A model generated the notes under the pieces. That model saw only the letters and a program-made list of their open reading frames with translations. It was not told the DNA's origin and made no database searches. Shown here one piece after another: positions 1 to 11,149 of a DNA stretch of 64,000 nucleotides (position 1 is the stretch's first letter; each line of letters begins with the position of its first letter). The position numbers and the translations under genes are program-made. The stretch is taken from the NCBI RefSeq assembly GCF_052857255.1, contig NW_027526484.1, positions 2,205,501 to 2,269,500 on the forward strand, written 5' to 3'. Source of the stretch: Amblyomma americanum. Lineage: Eukaryota > Arthropoda > Arachnida > Ixodida > Ixodidae.

Positions 1-430
1 TCTCGCTGAATGTAAGAAAGTACGTGATGTAACTTCAAAATAAGGGAGAAAAAGCTGTGGTTTAAATTTTGTTTAAACTTTGTTTAACCCTGGTGAGAAG
101 CGAAACCTTCCTTTGCATGGCTAAGTTCAAAAACGCCACACACACTGCCGAACGAATTGTCTGCAAAGCGTCGATGAAATGCCCGATGGGGCAGCTGCCA
201 CCTGCCGCGGTGGGCAGATTGTGATGACGTGAGTTGGTCACTTGACCTGCCATGTTACACCACGTGACACCTGTCTTGTGACTGCACAGACGCTGCCCTC
301 TTGAAAACCTAGCGTAGAGAAGTTTTCGCTTCAAAACAACTCTAGCCCAACGACTGCCAAGTTTTTCGAGAAAACTGCTTTCAACGTCGCATTAAAAACT
401 AGCTCTAAAGAATTTCCTAAGAGGCAGTTA
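1..430. other. No gene recognised
   Basis: No exon or known domain is visible on either strand. Around 180-290 there is a CpG-containing stretch with TGATGACGTGA and CCACGTGACAC motifs. A similar TGATGACGTCACAACGTCACGTGACC-like stretch lies near 8,612-8,645, so this is probably old repeat sequence. Open frames here are short and have no recognisable composition. Confidence 0.5.
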
Positions 431-639
431 ATCCCTTATGTCACAGCAGTGCGGCATTTTTGATACCCTTCTTTTTAAAGGAGTTTTTCTGCGGAATTGC
501 AGACATGGTTCAACCTGCCATTACTTCTATAAAAACGCATAAATTGTCGCGTGTGTGATTTAGTACAAGATGTGCAACTGGAGATTCGTTCAGAGTTGAG
601 ATTCTCTTTGGTTGCGTTTCTCCTAATGCCACCCGTTAT

Positions 640-888
640 ATCACCTTCCTGCAGTCAAGGGTACGTGTCGAGGGCACCTTGTCATCTCGGCGAGGCGGAG
701 CTACGTCTTGGTAATTTGTGCTCTTCGCCATAAGCATTCGCCACCTCGTTCACTTCCTGCTTGGTCGTCTTCGTTCGTTGCGGCTCGAATACGAGTTTTT
801 ACAGCTTTGCCGCCGGTCTCTCGCAGGTGATGAACAGCAGGTAGTCGAACAAGAAGCTCCAGAGAAGCATGATGAAGAAGTAGGACAC
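640..888 (-). pseudogene. Decayed last exon of NRF-6-like acyltransferase (copy A)
   Basis: On the minus strand an intact acceptor (TTATTGACAG) is followed by a frame reading VSYFFIMLLWSFLF, then a membrane segment and CERPAAKL. This matches the intact last exon at 14,553-14,810 (VSFFFSMVLWSFLL, CEAPTGKLEKLIF). Directly after KL there is a TAA where the intact copy has the Glu codon of LEK, and a further in-frame TGA follows. The stop codon used by the intact copy is also changed (TAG to TGG). The C-terminal LEK motif and tail are therefore lost. I read this as a pseudogene exon created by the tandem duplication. A protein ending at KL is possible, but its partner exon at 6,380-6,522 is also broken. 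Confidence 0.8.
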
Positions 889-889
889 C

Positions 890-3800
890 TGTCAATAAGG
901 TGGAAGAAGACGTAAATAGGAACCAGTGCAGCCACTAATGAGAACTATGAACAGTCTTCTAAACACCTGAACCTTTCAGTGGTTGACATTCAGGTCTGAG
1001 GCATTAAGATATTGAGCATGAAAGCTGTGTTTTAATATGAGTCGAAATGTTTCAGATGCAATACTAGGCAACGGGCGTCATCAATCAGACCACACAAAAC
1101 AATTCGCCATCGTTAGGCTATTTCCGCTTTGTGCTTCTTTACTGCGAGCAAGGAATCGTTGTTCCCGCATGGTTTCTCTACATGTCGACACCCTTCCGAC
1201 CTGCTTCCAATTTTGCTTTTGCGTTCGCGTAGCGCCATTCATTTCTTGCGTCGCACTGCTGTGGTCTCTCATTCGCCGACGTCACGTGGCGAACTCTCAC
1301 TTCGGGGCCTTCCCGGGTTTCGTGATTTCGTACAACGTTCCGAGACCGCGCTTCAGTGTTTCGGCGTCTATTCTCCTCCTTTTGGGCTGCTTCCCGAGCC
1401 CGCACCTCAGAATCGTGGCGCGCCGAGCATTTGTATGCTCAGCATTCCGCTAGTGTCGCATTCGCTTGGGACATTGTACCGACGGTTCCTCCTTCCCGTC
1501 GGCTTCACGTTTCCACGCCTCTACCTTTCTCTTACATGTTGCGTGCCTAGCGTGATGTTCCATGTGCTGCTGCTCTGCTTCATCCATTGCACTACTCAGC
1601 TACCATGTCGTCACTACGGTGCTGTCGGCCACATCAGCATGGCTCCGTCTCTTCTGCTGCGGTGCCATCTGTCTAGGCGCTACTGCATGCTCCTGAGTCT
1701 GCTATCTGTTTCGCTTGATAATTCTCCACTGCGGCATCTACCTCCGCTGCATACGTATTTCATGACCCTCCACTTCTGTGCCTCCTTTGATGAGTCTCAT
1801 GGGCTCGAATTGTGCAAAATAGATTTCGATACCGACTGATGTAAACGCTATCTTGTCGAGAGCTAGCGCAAGTGGGCCGGGTGAACTATAAACTGACCAA
1901 CTTGGTCAAATCGGGCAGCTGGGTTAAAGCGAAACGCCGTCGAGTCGTTCACTTGTTATGAAAGTGCAATAAGAGCGAGTTTTTTACCGGTGCCCTCAGG
2001 CACGGTCTTGAAAACCGCGCTTACTGCTTCAGTCTGTCCGCACATACGCAGGCAGCCGCTTCATTTGCGCCAGGCTCGATTCGCAGGCATCGAGTAAGTG
2101 CAATTGCCCAATCCTCCAATGGGCATGGCTTTCCTCCGCCAGACGCCTGACTCGGTCCCTACTGCCCCGCAGAGATACGCGAGACTCATGCACTCTTGTC
2201 GCCCCACTTCTTGTCCCGTCCTTAGCGCTAATTTATTCGTGCAAAACCAACTAGCTCAACTTCATTATCTGACGGACTCGTGGGAGGGTTGCGGGGCATG
2301 AAAAATAATGCGCAAATCGAATAACTTCCGCTACGGTAGTTTTGGCTGCGCAAGTATAGTCTATCAAAAGCTAGGAGCCCACCGTAACCACGGTGTAAGA
2401 ATAGAGAGGTGTACCAACCGCGCCGCTTCTCCTGTGCTCCTCACGTTCATCGCAGAGTCTCGCAGTTTCGCTGCCTGCCGACAGATGGCGACGCAGAAAT
2501 GCGGGCCCTAGTGGGCCCGTCTTTGTCGTCTGCTTGCAGTGAACACGCCGTTGAACGTAAGCTTTTCTCGGCATGGACTTCCAATTCGGTCTGTAGTGTT
2601 GTTCTTTGACTGAAACACGACTGCATTTTGATTATGGTGATGTATGGTGCTGTCGCCGGTTCTTCGGTGCTTCGACAATGGGCGAAAGTGCACTGCTCCG
2701 CGATGTACGACAGGCTACAAGCCGTGCAAAGAAACGTTTTCACTGTTTTGGGCGCCAAGGACGGAGAACGTTTGAAGGTGTGGAGAAATATTATCTTACG
2801 TAATGACCGTTTGCTGCAACCTTCGGGCTAATTATGTGAGAAACATTTCTAGCCTCATCTCGTGTCGAAAACGCGGGAAGCCATGTACAAGGGCCATATA
2901 CTCGTACGTGCACCGGGGGGATCTTGTCTTGCGAAAGATGCTGTGCCAACTAGGTTCTTTGACTGTTCTGCACACCTGTCGAAAGTTAGTAAGGAACGGA
3001 AATCGCTCCACGGTGCTCGAGGATGCGGCGAATCAAGAGCCGTCTACGAAGGAGGGCCGCAGGAACCATATCTTCCTCAGGCACCACATCGCGCGGCTTC
3101 AGTTACTTGTTTGAAGTGCTGCCGAACATTTTAACTTCTAGCTCTTGGGGCTGCCATCGACTCGAACTAGATCTGGAGTCAGAAGCGTGTACTTTTCGAA
3201 AGCTGAGCGCATCAAAGTTAACCAGTTGAGAGCACCGCCAAACCCGTCTCCTCCGGTCCTGCCGACAATGATCGTAATTGTCAATGAGGACGTGACTATG
3301 ACGCTAATTGCTATACTGAAAAGGCAAATCTCACTAGAAAAATTTCAGCTGTCAAGTGACACGACACGAAGTGCTGAAAATATTGTCGCAATTTGCTCAA
3401 ACAAGTGGGTGACGCTGTTGTCTGTCGTGGTGGACTAAATCCAAAGGCTTATCCTCGAGTTTAGCGGGACAGCGGATTTCTTGATATAAGTGTGGCGTGG
3501 CACAAGCACTGCAAGTTTATTCAGCAGCCTCAGGTCTAAGCACTTGTCCAAGATGCCTCAGTTTCTCGGACACCTTGAAACTCCGCGAAAAGCGGTTAGC
3601 GAAGAGAGGTCAGGCAGCTGGAACAAGTAGATTTTGTTTCAAGTCTCCAGAAAATGCTGAACGAATGGCGACACTGAAAAGGGCGAACTACGCACGCGAG
3701 CTACGTCAATGAGGATTCGTCAGTACTCCAAAGCAAAGGAAAAATAAATGGGCAACAGAACGCAATCACTGAGTAAAACTGTCAAAGAAGGACATTCTTG

Positions 3801-6379
3801 ATTGCAGTGTACGTGGAATGGCCGGGATTTTAGTTTCTATAATTAGGCACGAAAAACAAGGTCTGGCTAATTTCAGCGCTTTTCGTCTTGTGGGTCGTAC
3901 ATGTGCTCTTTCGCTCATCAGTGACACCGATTTTAGAGTGTCTTGTTTTCTTTGACAATAAAGCTAGTGATATATGTACCGAATATGAGTGCATTATTTT
4001 GCAGTTTCATTAGCATGCCGACTGATTCGATCACACTCAGGCTTATGTGTTTTTTGGCTTGCGTGCGATATTTTCATACTATGCCAGGAATTTACAGTTT
4101 CATTTATTTAATGTCTGTAGTAAAGAAAATAGCACCTATCACATTCTGCTCAGATCGCTCACCGCAGTCGGCACCACTGCTCAGACAACCTGCACGCCGT
4201 GTTGGCTTAAATCCCTTGAATGTTTTTCGCTTTGACGGTTTGATGAATTGCGCATAATCGCTGAATACAGGAATCCACTTTTTATCAGCCTGGTGGCAAG
4301 CGAATGGTTGGAATTACCAATGTTTCGCACACGCTAAATAACCTGAAGGCCACGAGAACTACTGGTAAACAATGGGAATTATCGGAAAACATGCGTCTCA
4401 TTTTCTGGTTATTTACTCATTTTGGTTAAGCTTTGCGTTTAAACCAGTTGCTCTCGTTCCCTCTCAAGGTGTATTTCCACAATATTCCAACATTTCCTTG
4501 CTAACGTCTATTCCTGCCCAATTTGCTTTTTCTAACTTCAAATGCGGCCGCAGTCATGTGGCGCCATCCGGCCGAGCGTCGAGAACTGCGAGGCGTTTTG
4601 TGCCACCTGCCGAGGGCTCGTTGAGACACCTTTCTATTACACCGTGCACCGTAACCATAGCCAGAGCAAGAGCGTTGCCGAAGGATGGTGCTATTATCGT
4701 CTGCAATTGCCGCTATCTAGGAGGCACCGGGCGAGGTGACGTTGCCTCTCGCTCCCGCGAGACCTCCTCAGCAAGTTCACGAGAGTGAGGGAGACATGCC
4801 TCCTAGGACGGCGCTGCCGCAGGTACGGAACCTTGGCGTAACGCAATAACAGCCGCCAGTGATTGGACAGTGCTCTGTTTCGACCACCACAGGATAGGTG
4901 ATGTTTTTAAAAAATAGCCTATTTAAAATGCGCGCACTACAAGAGACAGTTTTTTTTCAGCATCTCATATCCCGGAGTAATTTCCTGAAGGGGATTTTTT
5001 CTGGTATAAGTAACACGAAGATTTAGAGATATTACAGTTTAAATGAAGAACAGCTGACCCATTGCTCCCCACATCCCCCGCTCCACTCGACCCCTAAAAA
5101 CTTTCCATGAGCAATATAGTTCGAGACTCTGTTAAAGGTAATGTTGTAGAGTTAGAACAAACACAGTTCGCCGCCCCGTGCACCCTTTGTTGTCAGTTTT
5201 AAACTGCCAACAAAAGGAGGCGTTCGGATTCACTTTTTTGCTCTCTCTTCAAGCGGACTTAGCAGCAATTTCTCCCCGATCTAAGGTTGTGGGTGAAGAA
5301 CTGCGCGAAGCTTTATTTTTACATTCAGGAGTCCAGAATGCGTGTGTGTTTGATACATATATTACTTGCTGATACCTCAAGTGTCATTATAGAGACAGTG
5401 CTTTCTGTATTTCGTGGAAAGAGAAATCTTGACTATCAGACAGTGGAAATGTGAGATAATTTGGATTTTTCTTGTAGCCGGTATTTGATCATTCCATTTT
5501 AGCAACATGACATTTATTTATTCACAATTCTATTAAGGAAAACGGCATAGATCGTCCGTACTGATCCGTTACAAACTTTTACCGAGTGGAGTGGGAAATC
5601 GTCTGCCGGCTTCGCATGGGCAGTGCTTGAAGCTTTCTTGGAGGTAAGCCCCCAAGCACTTCGTGATTATATTTATGGGTTTATATGTGAAAATAAAAGA
5701 ACTGCGTGGTCATTCTTAGATATGTAGCATGACGAAGAAATAAAGACAACGCTCGGTACACGGCTAGTGTATGCCTAGATGGATACCCATGAAAAACGGG
5801 AATAAATGTACGCACTGTCTGAGGACGCTGAAACGCAAGCATCACTATGCACAAAAATGTTCTGCTGGCAAAATGAGCTGCACTGGCGGTCAAGCATGTC
5901 TTCTTTGTCGCCTGCAACATTTAAACACGAAGGTTCGAATAAAAAGCGCAGTGTCGCCGGCGCGGCGACTCCCCTCCATGCAGCGACGTGCTACACACTC
6001 TCAAAGCGTAAGTACCAGCTCTATAGGGGCAGCTCTTTTGCCTTTAGCTGACCAGAATACGTGACACGGCAGAAATTGGCTACGACAGAGTTTAATGCCA
6101 ATCAAGGCGCCGAGTAAGGTGGGTTGTCGTGCAGACGACGCCGCCAAGGACTACAACCACGATGGCACTTGAGTTCATCAGGTAAACGCGCGCATGCGCA
6201 GTGGGCTTAGCAAAACCGGTTTATTCTGAGAGAAGTTTGGTTCCTCGGCGTCTCGTTTGGGTAATGGTGAAGAAATACAAAAAGAATTCAAGTCTCATGA
6301 AATTAGCGCAAAATTAAGCGTAAAAGTCAGCACAAACTCATAACTAATTACAAAACAAAAATTCACTCCGGGCACTTAT
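890..6379. other. Non-coding interior of duplication copy A
   Basis: This corresponds to the last intron of the duplicated gene end. Several open frames of 60-236 codons exist (for example 1,129-1,839 and 2,606-3,230). They show no recognisable motif, and where copy B can be aligned the frame is not kept. The stretch around 3,500-3,710 encodes a short Cys/Arg/Lys-rich peptide I do not recognise. A run of tick-type repeat sequence is likely between 2.1 and 4.4 kb, but I cannot define its ends. Confidence 0.45.
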
Positions 6380-6522
6380 CACAGAGAAGTGCGAGAACTT
6401 CCTCTCCAGGGATGTGTGCAGCCAGAGCCGTATAGAGGGCAGGTGGGTGATGTTCATACACGACGAAGGATAGCCTGCTTAGGGACGTGAAGAAGCTCCA
6501 TGACAGGAACGTGTTAAAAAGC
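6380..6522 (-). pseudogene. Decayed penultimate exon of NRF-6-like acyltransferase (copy A)
   Basis: The minus strand encodes fragments of the conserved acyltransferase-3 segment (FNTFLSWSFFTSLSRLSF), close to the family pattern of a W-x-x-F-x-x-L-S-R-L-S core. Compared with 18,026-18,175 there is a one-base deletion just inside the acceptor and a one-base insertion after the LSRLSFVVY stretch, so the frame changes twice. The splice donor, GTGGTAAGT in the other copy, reads GTGATAAGT here, so the GT is destroyed. These three lesions make a functional exon very unlikely. It lies about 5.5 kb upstream (on the minus strand) of the decayed last exon at 640-888, in the expected order. Confidence 0.82.
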
Positions 6523-7068
6523 CTGCGTTCGCGAAAGGACAGGTGGAAGTACATAGATAATCCTGTTTTATGACCGAGTAAAAAGAACAGAATGAGCAAT
6601 TATTACTGTGAGCCATGGAAGCAAGAGAGAAGGTATTGAAGACTTTTCGGAGCACTCACTGCCGGAAACATATAATTTTAATTTTGTAGGGCAATACACG
6701 GACTACGGCAACTCTTATCGAGCAATGCACAAATTTAGGTTCCAATAACGCTTTAAAAGATAGTGGCAAATATTGGTTCAGGATGACAGGCGTGAGCACT
6801 CATGCTGCTGAAAATAATGTCTCCTTTACGCTTAAATCTTACGAAGACGGGCTCAGGGTGGTCGGCTTGATTTAATAGCGTGTTTGAAACACACGCTTGT
6901 GTCACTCGGGTTCGATCGAATTTCCAGCCTTACGAACCTAAGAAGGAAGAAGGGAGCTAGGTGACGCATCAGGAGAGTGAAAGCAGTCAGTTTGCGCGAA
7001 CTGACCGCTAAAGCGCACTTATTTTAAGCACTAAATCCTTTTAGCTCACGTTTTCGGCGTGCCGCGAG

Positions 7069-10000
7069 CAGAGATGGGCATCCTGAAGAGGACGAGCCCT
7101 CATGAGGGCGTCCTCACCTTCACCTCATGAGGATTTCAGTCGGTGAGGTGAGGATAAGGAAAGATGGGCGTATGAAAATTCGTTAGAACGAGGGTGAGGG
7201 AAGAACGACATAATGAGGTGAGGGCGAGGGGTGGAATACATGACGAGGTGAGGGCGAGGGAAGACAAGATGCACGGTGTGAGGGTGAGGTTGATGGCTCG
7301 AACCGCACTCCGGGCTAATGCTTTTGTCTGTGCCGGCCGTTATGAATTCTTATTTTGAAGCGCTACTTCTTATGGTGAAGATCCCGGGGAAGACGTAGTT
7401 TGTGCAGTCTGGAGGTACACGAGGCGAACACGAAACGGGGGTGCAGCACACCTTCTTCGTCGCCATGATGGACTACACCGCCGAAAAAAGAGCTCCTTCA
7501 ACTCGAAAAGATTTTTTTAATTGTCTAAAGTATTCAGTGAATAACCCTGTATATGTGATAACAAGGGGCCACTGGCCGAGCCGTGCGGGTGGCTGGCTGT
7601 CAAACGGGAGCCATAGCACTGCAGTCAACATTTTCATTACCAGCTCCGAGTCGGTCGGATGATCAGAGTGTAGAGTAAAACACGTAGAAATTATACCTAG
7701 CAAGGCCGTTGAATTCCGAAGTTGTAGGCCTTCTTTGTCGGAACGAAGTTCGATTTCAGCTGAGTGAGGTTTTAAAGAACTGGCTGCAGCGCAAAAATTC
7801 TTCGACGAAATTCCACTCTCAAATGAAAGCCGGTTGGCGGCGTTAGTGTGGAGTTTTTCCATTCATATTGTGAGTAGTTCAGCACAGTCGTATCTTTCTA
7901 TATTCACTGGAATTGAGGTATAGGAAAGCGGTCCGACAATGAGGTGGGCAAAGTCAATCATTGTAATCTTACCATGGAAATAAAGCAGCAGCTTAACAAC
8001 TTTGGTCTGAATCATCGCTCGCTCCCCCTTGCATTGTGCGATGTGCTAAAAAAGAAAAAAGTTGTACAACTCTCCAAATAACAGCAACATCTCTTGGTTC
8101 TATTTCTGTCGCTGGTGAGACATGAGACCACATAATCGCGCGCCTGATTTTATGAACCACATTTCTCGCAGGCATGGTAGGAAACTGACTCTCAACGTTT
8201 GGGTAATGCGTAGCCATGCAAGCAAAGCAATCACGGGCGGTTTAGCTTGGGGCTAATCAAGAATTATTGTGTGCTAGCACCACTAGCCCTGATTTAAATT
8301 TACTCTGTATACTTTTGCTTGACGTGAACTGGCTTACTTCGGTTGATATTTCATATGATGTAAGTTTGCGTGATATTGCATCATTTTAAACTTATACTGC
8401 GGTATAATTGGTCAATTCTCTGCATTCACAGGCCCATTTGATCCTGATTCCGCTCCTGGCGCTGAGATGTAGCTTGTAGGCTACGCGCCACTGCCTTGTG
8501 ATGGCAGATGCTGCCATCGGCGGGGCTTATGAGGCCCAAGTTTTTCCTGAGGAATCTCTCCCATATGATTAATTGAACTGCCACTGCGGGCCGTTTGCTC
8601 ATAATTTGATGGGCAGCTTGTGATGACGTCACAACGTCACGTGACCAAGGTGGCCCACGTGCTAGAAGCAGGATTCCGATAGACAGACCACCGATTTTCG
8701 GCGGAGTAGAAACGCTAGGGCACTATAATGGCAACCACAGGAACCGTTCACTCGAGACACCGACAGTTAATGTTTGCCATTATTCAGCCTAAAAGCTGCA
8801 TTTTAGCCACGCGTTTGAGTTTCAAATGGCCTGAAAAATGTTTTAATTCAAGAGACAGCATAAGAGCCTCACTGCAGTGGCAAGCCGGAATCGCACTGAG
8901 GGAAGACACTTAAGAAATAAAAAGCTTCATAGCTGGAGGAGCGGGATCCGAAGCCGCGGTGGCGCTAAAAAATCAGTTCCGCTGGTCGCTGCTTCAGACC
9001 TCAACGCCATCGCAACAGCATTTTTAAAGCACTGTATTTTAATTGCATTGAAAATATTTTCATTTACATTAACTTTTTAGGAAACGCCTCGAATCGTATC
9101 GCAAAAGGACAGAGCAGCAGAGCACTAGATGCGAGGTAAGGCTGAGCACATCACCAAGAGGGAGGGCCACTCCGATTTAATGTCGTTCGGTTCATGCACT
9201 TGCCTCAGATGAACGGTCAGTTGGGAGAAATCTTAACATTCTGCCTGTAAAAATTGCCAAGCTCTCAATCTATGCTTGCATTGTCGTCATCTTGGTCACT
9301 ACGCACGTTCACGCGTGTTAAATTGCCAGTCTCTCACGCTGCAGTTTGAAAGGGTGGTCTTCATTAGCTTCAATCCGTGCGCGTGGAAGCGTCATCAGAC
9401 AAGCGTCCAGCAATCCGCACGATATGGCGAGAGGTTAAAGGCAGTGAAATTCAGAAGACCCAGTGCTATCGTAAAGTCATCGGGTAATGGTAATTAAGCG
9501 GCCTAGAAATTTTTTCTAAGTTTTTTCTATGCTTAGACTCATTGTAATGTTCGTGGTAAATGCTATTGCATTTTTTTCTGAATATTCTTGGCGTACATTA
9601 GTTTTTGTACAGACACAACAACGTGCTGACTTATTTTAGCGGCGCATATAGATAACAATGAAATTTTGTAGGTGCAGTTAACATGTATGCACGCAGTGCG
9701 TGCCAGAAGTAAAGGCAGAGTGTTATTTTGGGGCTCAACTCGTAACTGTCTCGGTTTTGTCTCACGTATTAGCTCTAACAATACACACACATGTACACGG
9801 ACACACTCAATAAAAGGATCTAGCCTCTCGTCCAACAATGCCTTTAGGGCTTGTCTTAAATGTTTATTACTCACTAATATCGCCGGAAGTTGCCTACTAC
9901 AAAAATAACTCGAATTTTAAAACGACTGTTAGTTAGGGTGAGGGTGAGGGAGGGTCACCGATGTGAGGGCGAGAGAGGGCCAGCAAGTTTTTTGAATTGA

Positions 10001-10122
10001 GGATGAGGCTGAGGGAGGGCCGGATAACATCTCAAAATGAGGGCGAGGGTGAGGGAGGGCCTTGGATTCAACAGTGAGGGTGAGGAAGGAAAACCAAAAA
10101 TGAGGGCATTTGCCCACCTCTG
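7069..10122. mobile_element. Non-autonomous hAT-type DNA transposon, 3,054 bp
   Basis: The ends are inverted repeats: left CAGAGATGGGCA, right (reverse complement) CAGAGGTGGGCA. They are flanked by a perfect 8-bp direct repeat, GCCGCGAG, at 7,061-7,068 and 10,123-10,130. An 8-bp target duplication and a CAGRGRTGGGCA terminus are hallmarks of the hAT superfamily. Both subterminal regions (7,130-7,290 and 9,930-10,100) are full of repeated GAGGGTGAGGG / GAGGGCGAGGG units on the same strand, like the subterminal transposase-binding repeats of hAT elements. No transposase (RW-x-x-L, hAT dimerisation motif) is readable in the interior, so the element depends on a transposase elsewhere. Short open frames inside are not recognised. 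Confidence 0.85.
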
Positions 10123-10130
10123 GCCGCGAG

Positions 10131-11130
10131 TAACCTTGTCGGCAGAAAGGAGCGAAATCACGTCTCCTAAGCGAAGAGAGGGCATCGAACTTCGATGAAA
10201 CTTTTCGTCTGTCTCCTGGTTCCAGCGTGCGGTGATGCTGCCGGAGTACGACATGGGTCAAAATCGGTGTTTGCCAACTCCCGCGGTAAGCCAAGACAGC
10301 ACGCGGCGCCAAGGAACCAACTCTCTGTCCAGCAGCCCGAGCGGCGCACGAGCAGTCCTCGTGACGTATGAGAGAAACGAGAGCGCAGAATCCACCGTTT
10401 TCACAAGGCCGCTCGGCGCGTGGGCCCCTCTTATCCAGCTCCGGCTCATTTGGCTCTTCATTCGCGCGCCACGATCGTACTGCTGTCAAGCGTGGTTTGA
10501 GCGAGCGAAAGAGCGAAATCAGTTGCGGCCATCACTCTGCGGCCCCGTTGCAGCGGTGGACCGATGTCTTTGCGATGGTTTCTTTGCCCGCAGTCAGCCA
10601 GTTGGCGCGCGTGACGGTGCAAGTTGCAGCGAACACCCCGCGCTTTTGAGATGGCGATGTAGCCCCAAAGTGACGAGATGCTGAGGTGGCGAAGTTAGTT
10701 TGTCATGCATGAGGTCTGTCCATGGCAGTGCTGTCGCTTCCTAAAGAGGAAGCCGTGGTTGGGAGCAGTGGTCAGGCACAATTTGTGATGTGCTATTGTG
10801 ATGGCAGTCATAAGTGAAATGGAAGCTTTTTAGCATAGCAGACATGCTATTCAGGAATGAAGAGAAAGCACACTAGATTCTGGCTTTCGGAGCATCTCAT
10901 GGGAACAGAAGGCGCGCTGCAATCCTTGTGCAGCAATAGTGGCAAGGCAGGCGGCCAAGTCCAATGAAAATTCTGCATACCTATACCTACGACAGAGGGG
11001 CAGTTTTAAGCGGACACGGCACAGAGCAATTGTTTTAAGTGAGGGCGTCGATGCCAATATTCTGCCGCTATTATCTTTGGATCTTCAACCAAGCGTACGC
11101 GGCGTAAGCCGGGATACTGGAGTGACCGAG
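10131..11130. other. No gene recognised
   Basis: GC-rich sequence with overlapping open frames on both strands around 9,930-10,680. The predicted peptides have no recognisable domain, and no splice signals support them. Nothing further can be supported. Confidence 0.4.
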
Positions 11131-11149
11131 TCATTAGAAAGGTAGCGCT

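Larger units (their letters stand above)
430..7060. repeat. Segmental duplication, copy A (of 14,365-19,050)
   Basis: Collinear similarity to 14,365-19,050 can be followed by eye at many anchors: 430-480 with 14,375-14,425; 640-970 with 14,553-14,900; 1,870-2,020 with 15,575-15,705; 4,640-4,940 with 16,250-16,540; 6,361-6,560 with 18,010-18,200; 6,640-6,760 with 18,295-18,430; and 6,990-7,068 with 18,980-19,055. Both copies carry the last two exons of the NRF-6-like gene in the same order and orientation on the minus strand. Copy A is longer, so extra sequence was inserted between the anchors, mainly around 2.1-4.5 kb and 5.1-6.3 kb. Percent identity was not computed. Exact ends are uncertain. 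Confidence 0.75.

Noticed and set aside
1129..1839. 236-codon plus-strand open frame
   Set aside because: Composition is Leu/Ser/Cys/Arg-rich without any domain; it lies in the duplicated intron and is not conserved in copy B.
7061..10130. Telomere-like G-rich repeats (GAGGG) considered as an interstitial telomeric tract
   Set aside because: Units are irregular and bounded by hAT ends; arthropod telomeres are TTAGG.
9929..10489. 186-codon minus-strand open frame
   Set aside because: It overlaps the right end of the hAT element and crosses its target duplication; competing frames exist and no domain is visible.
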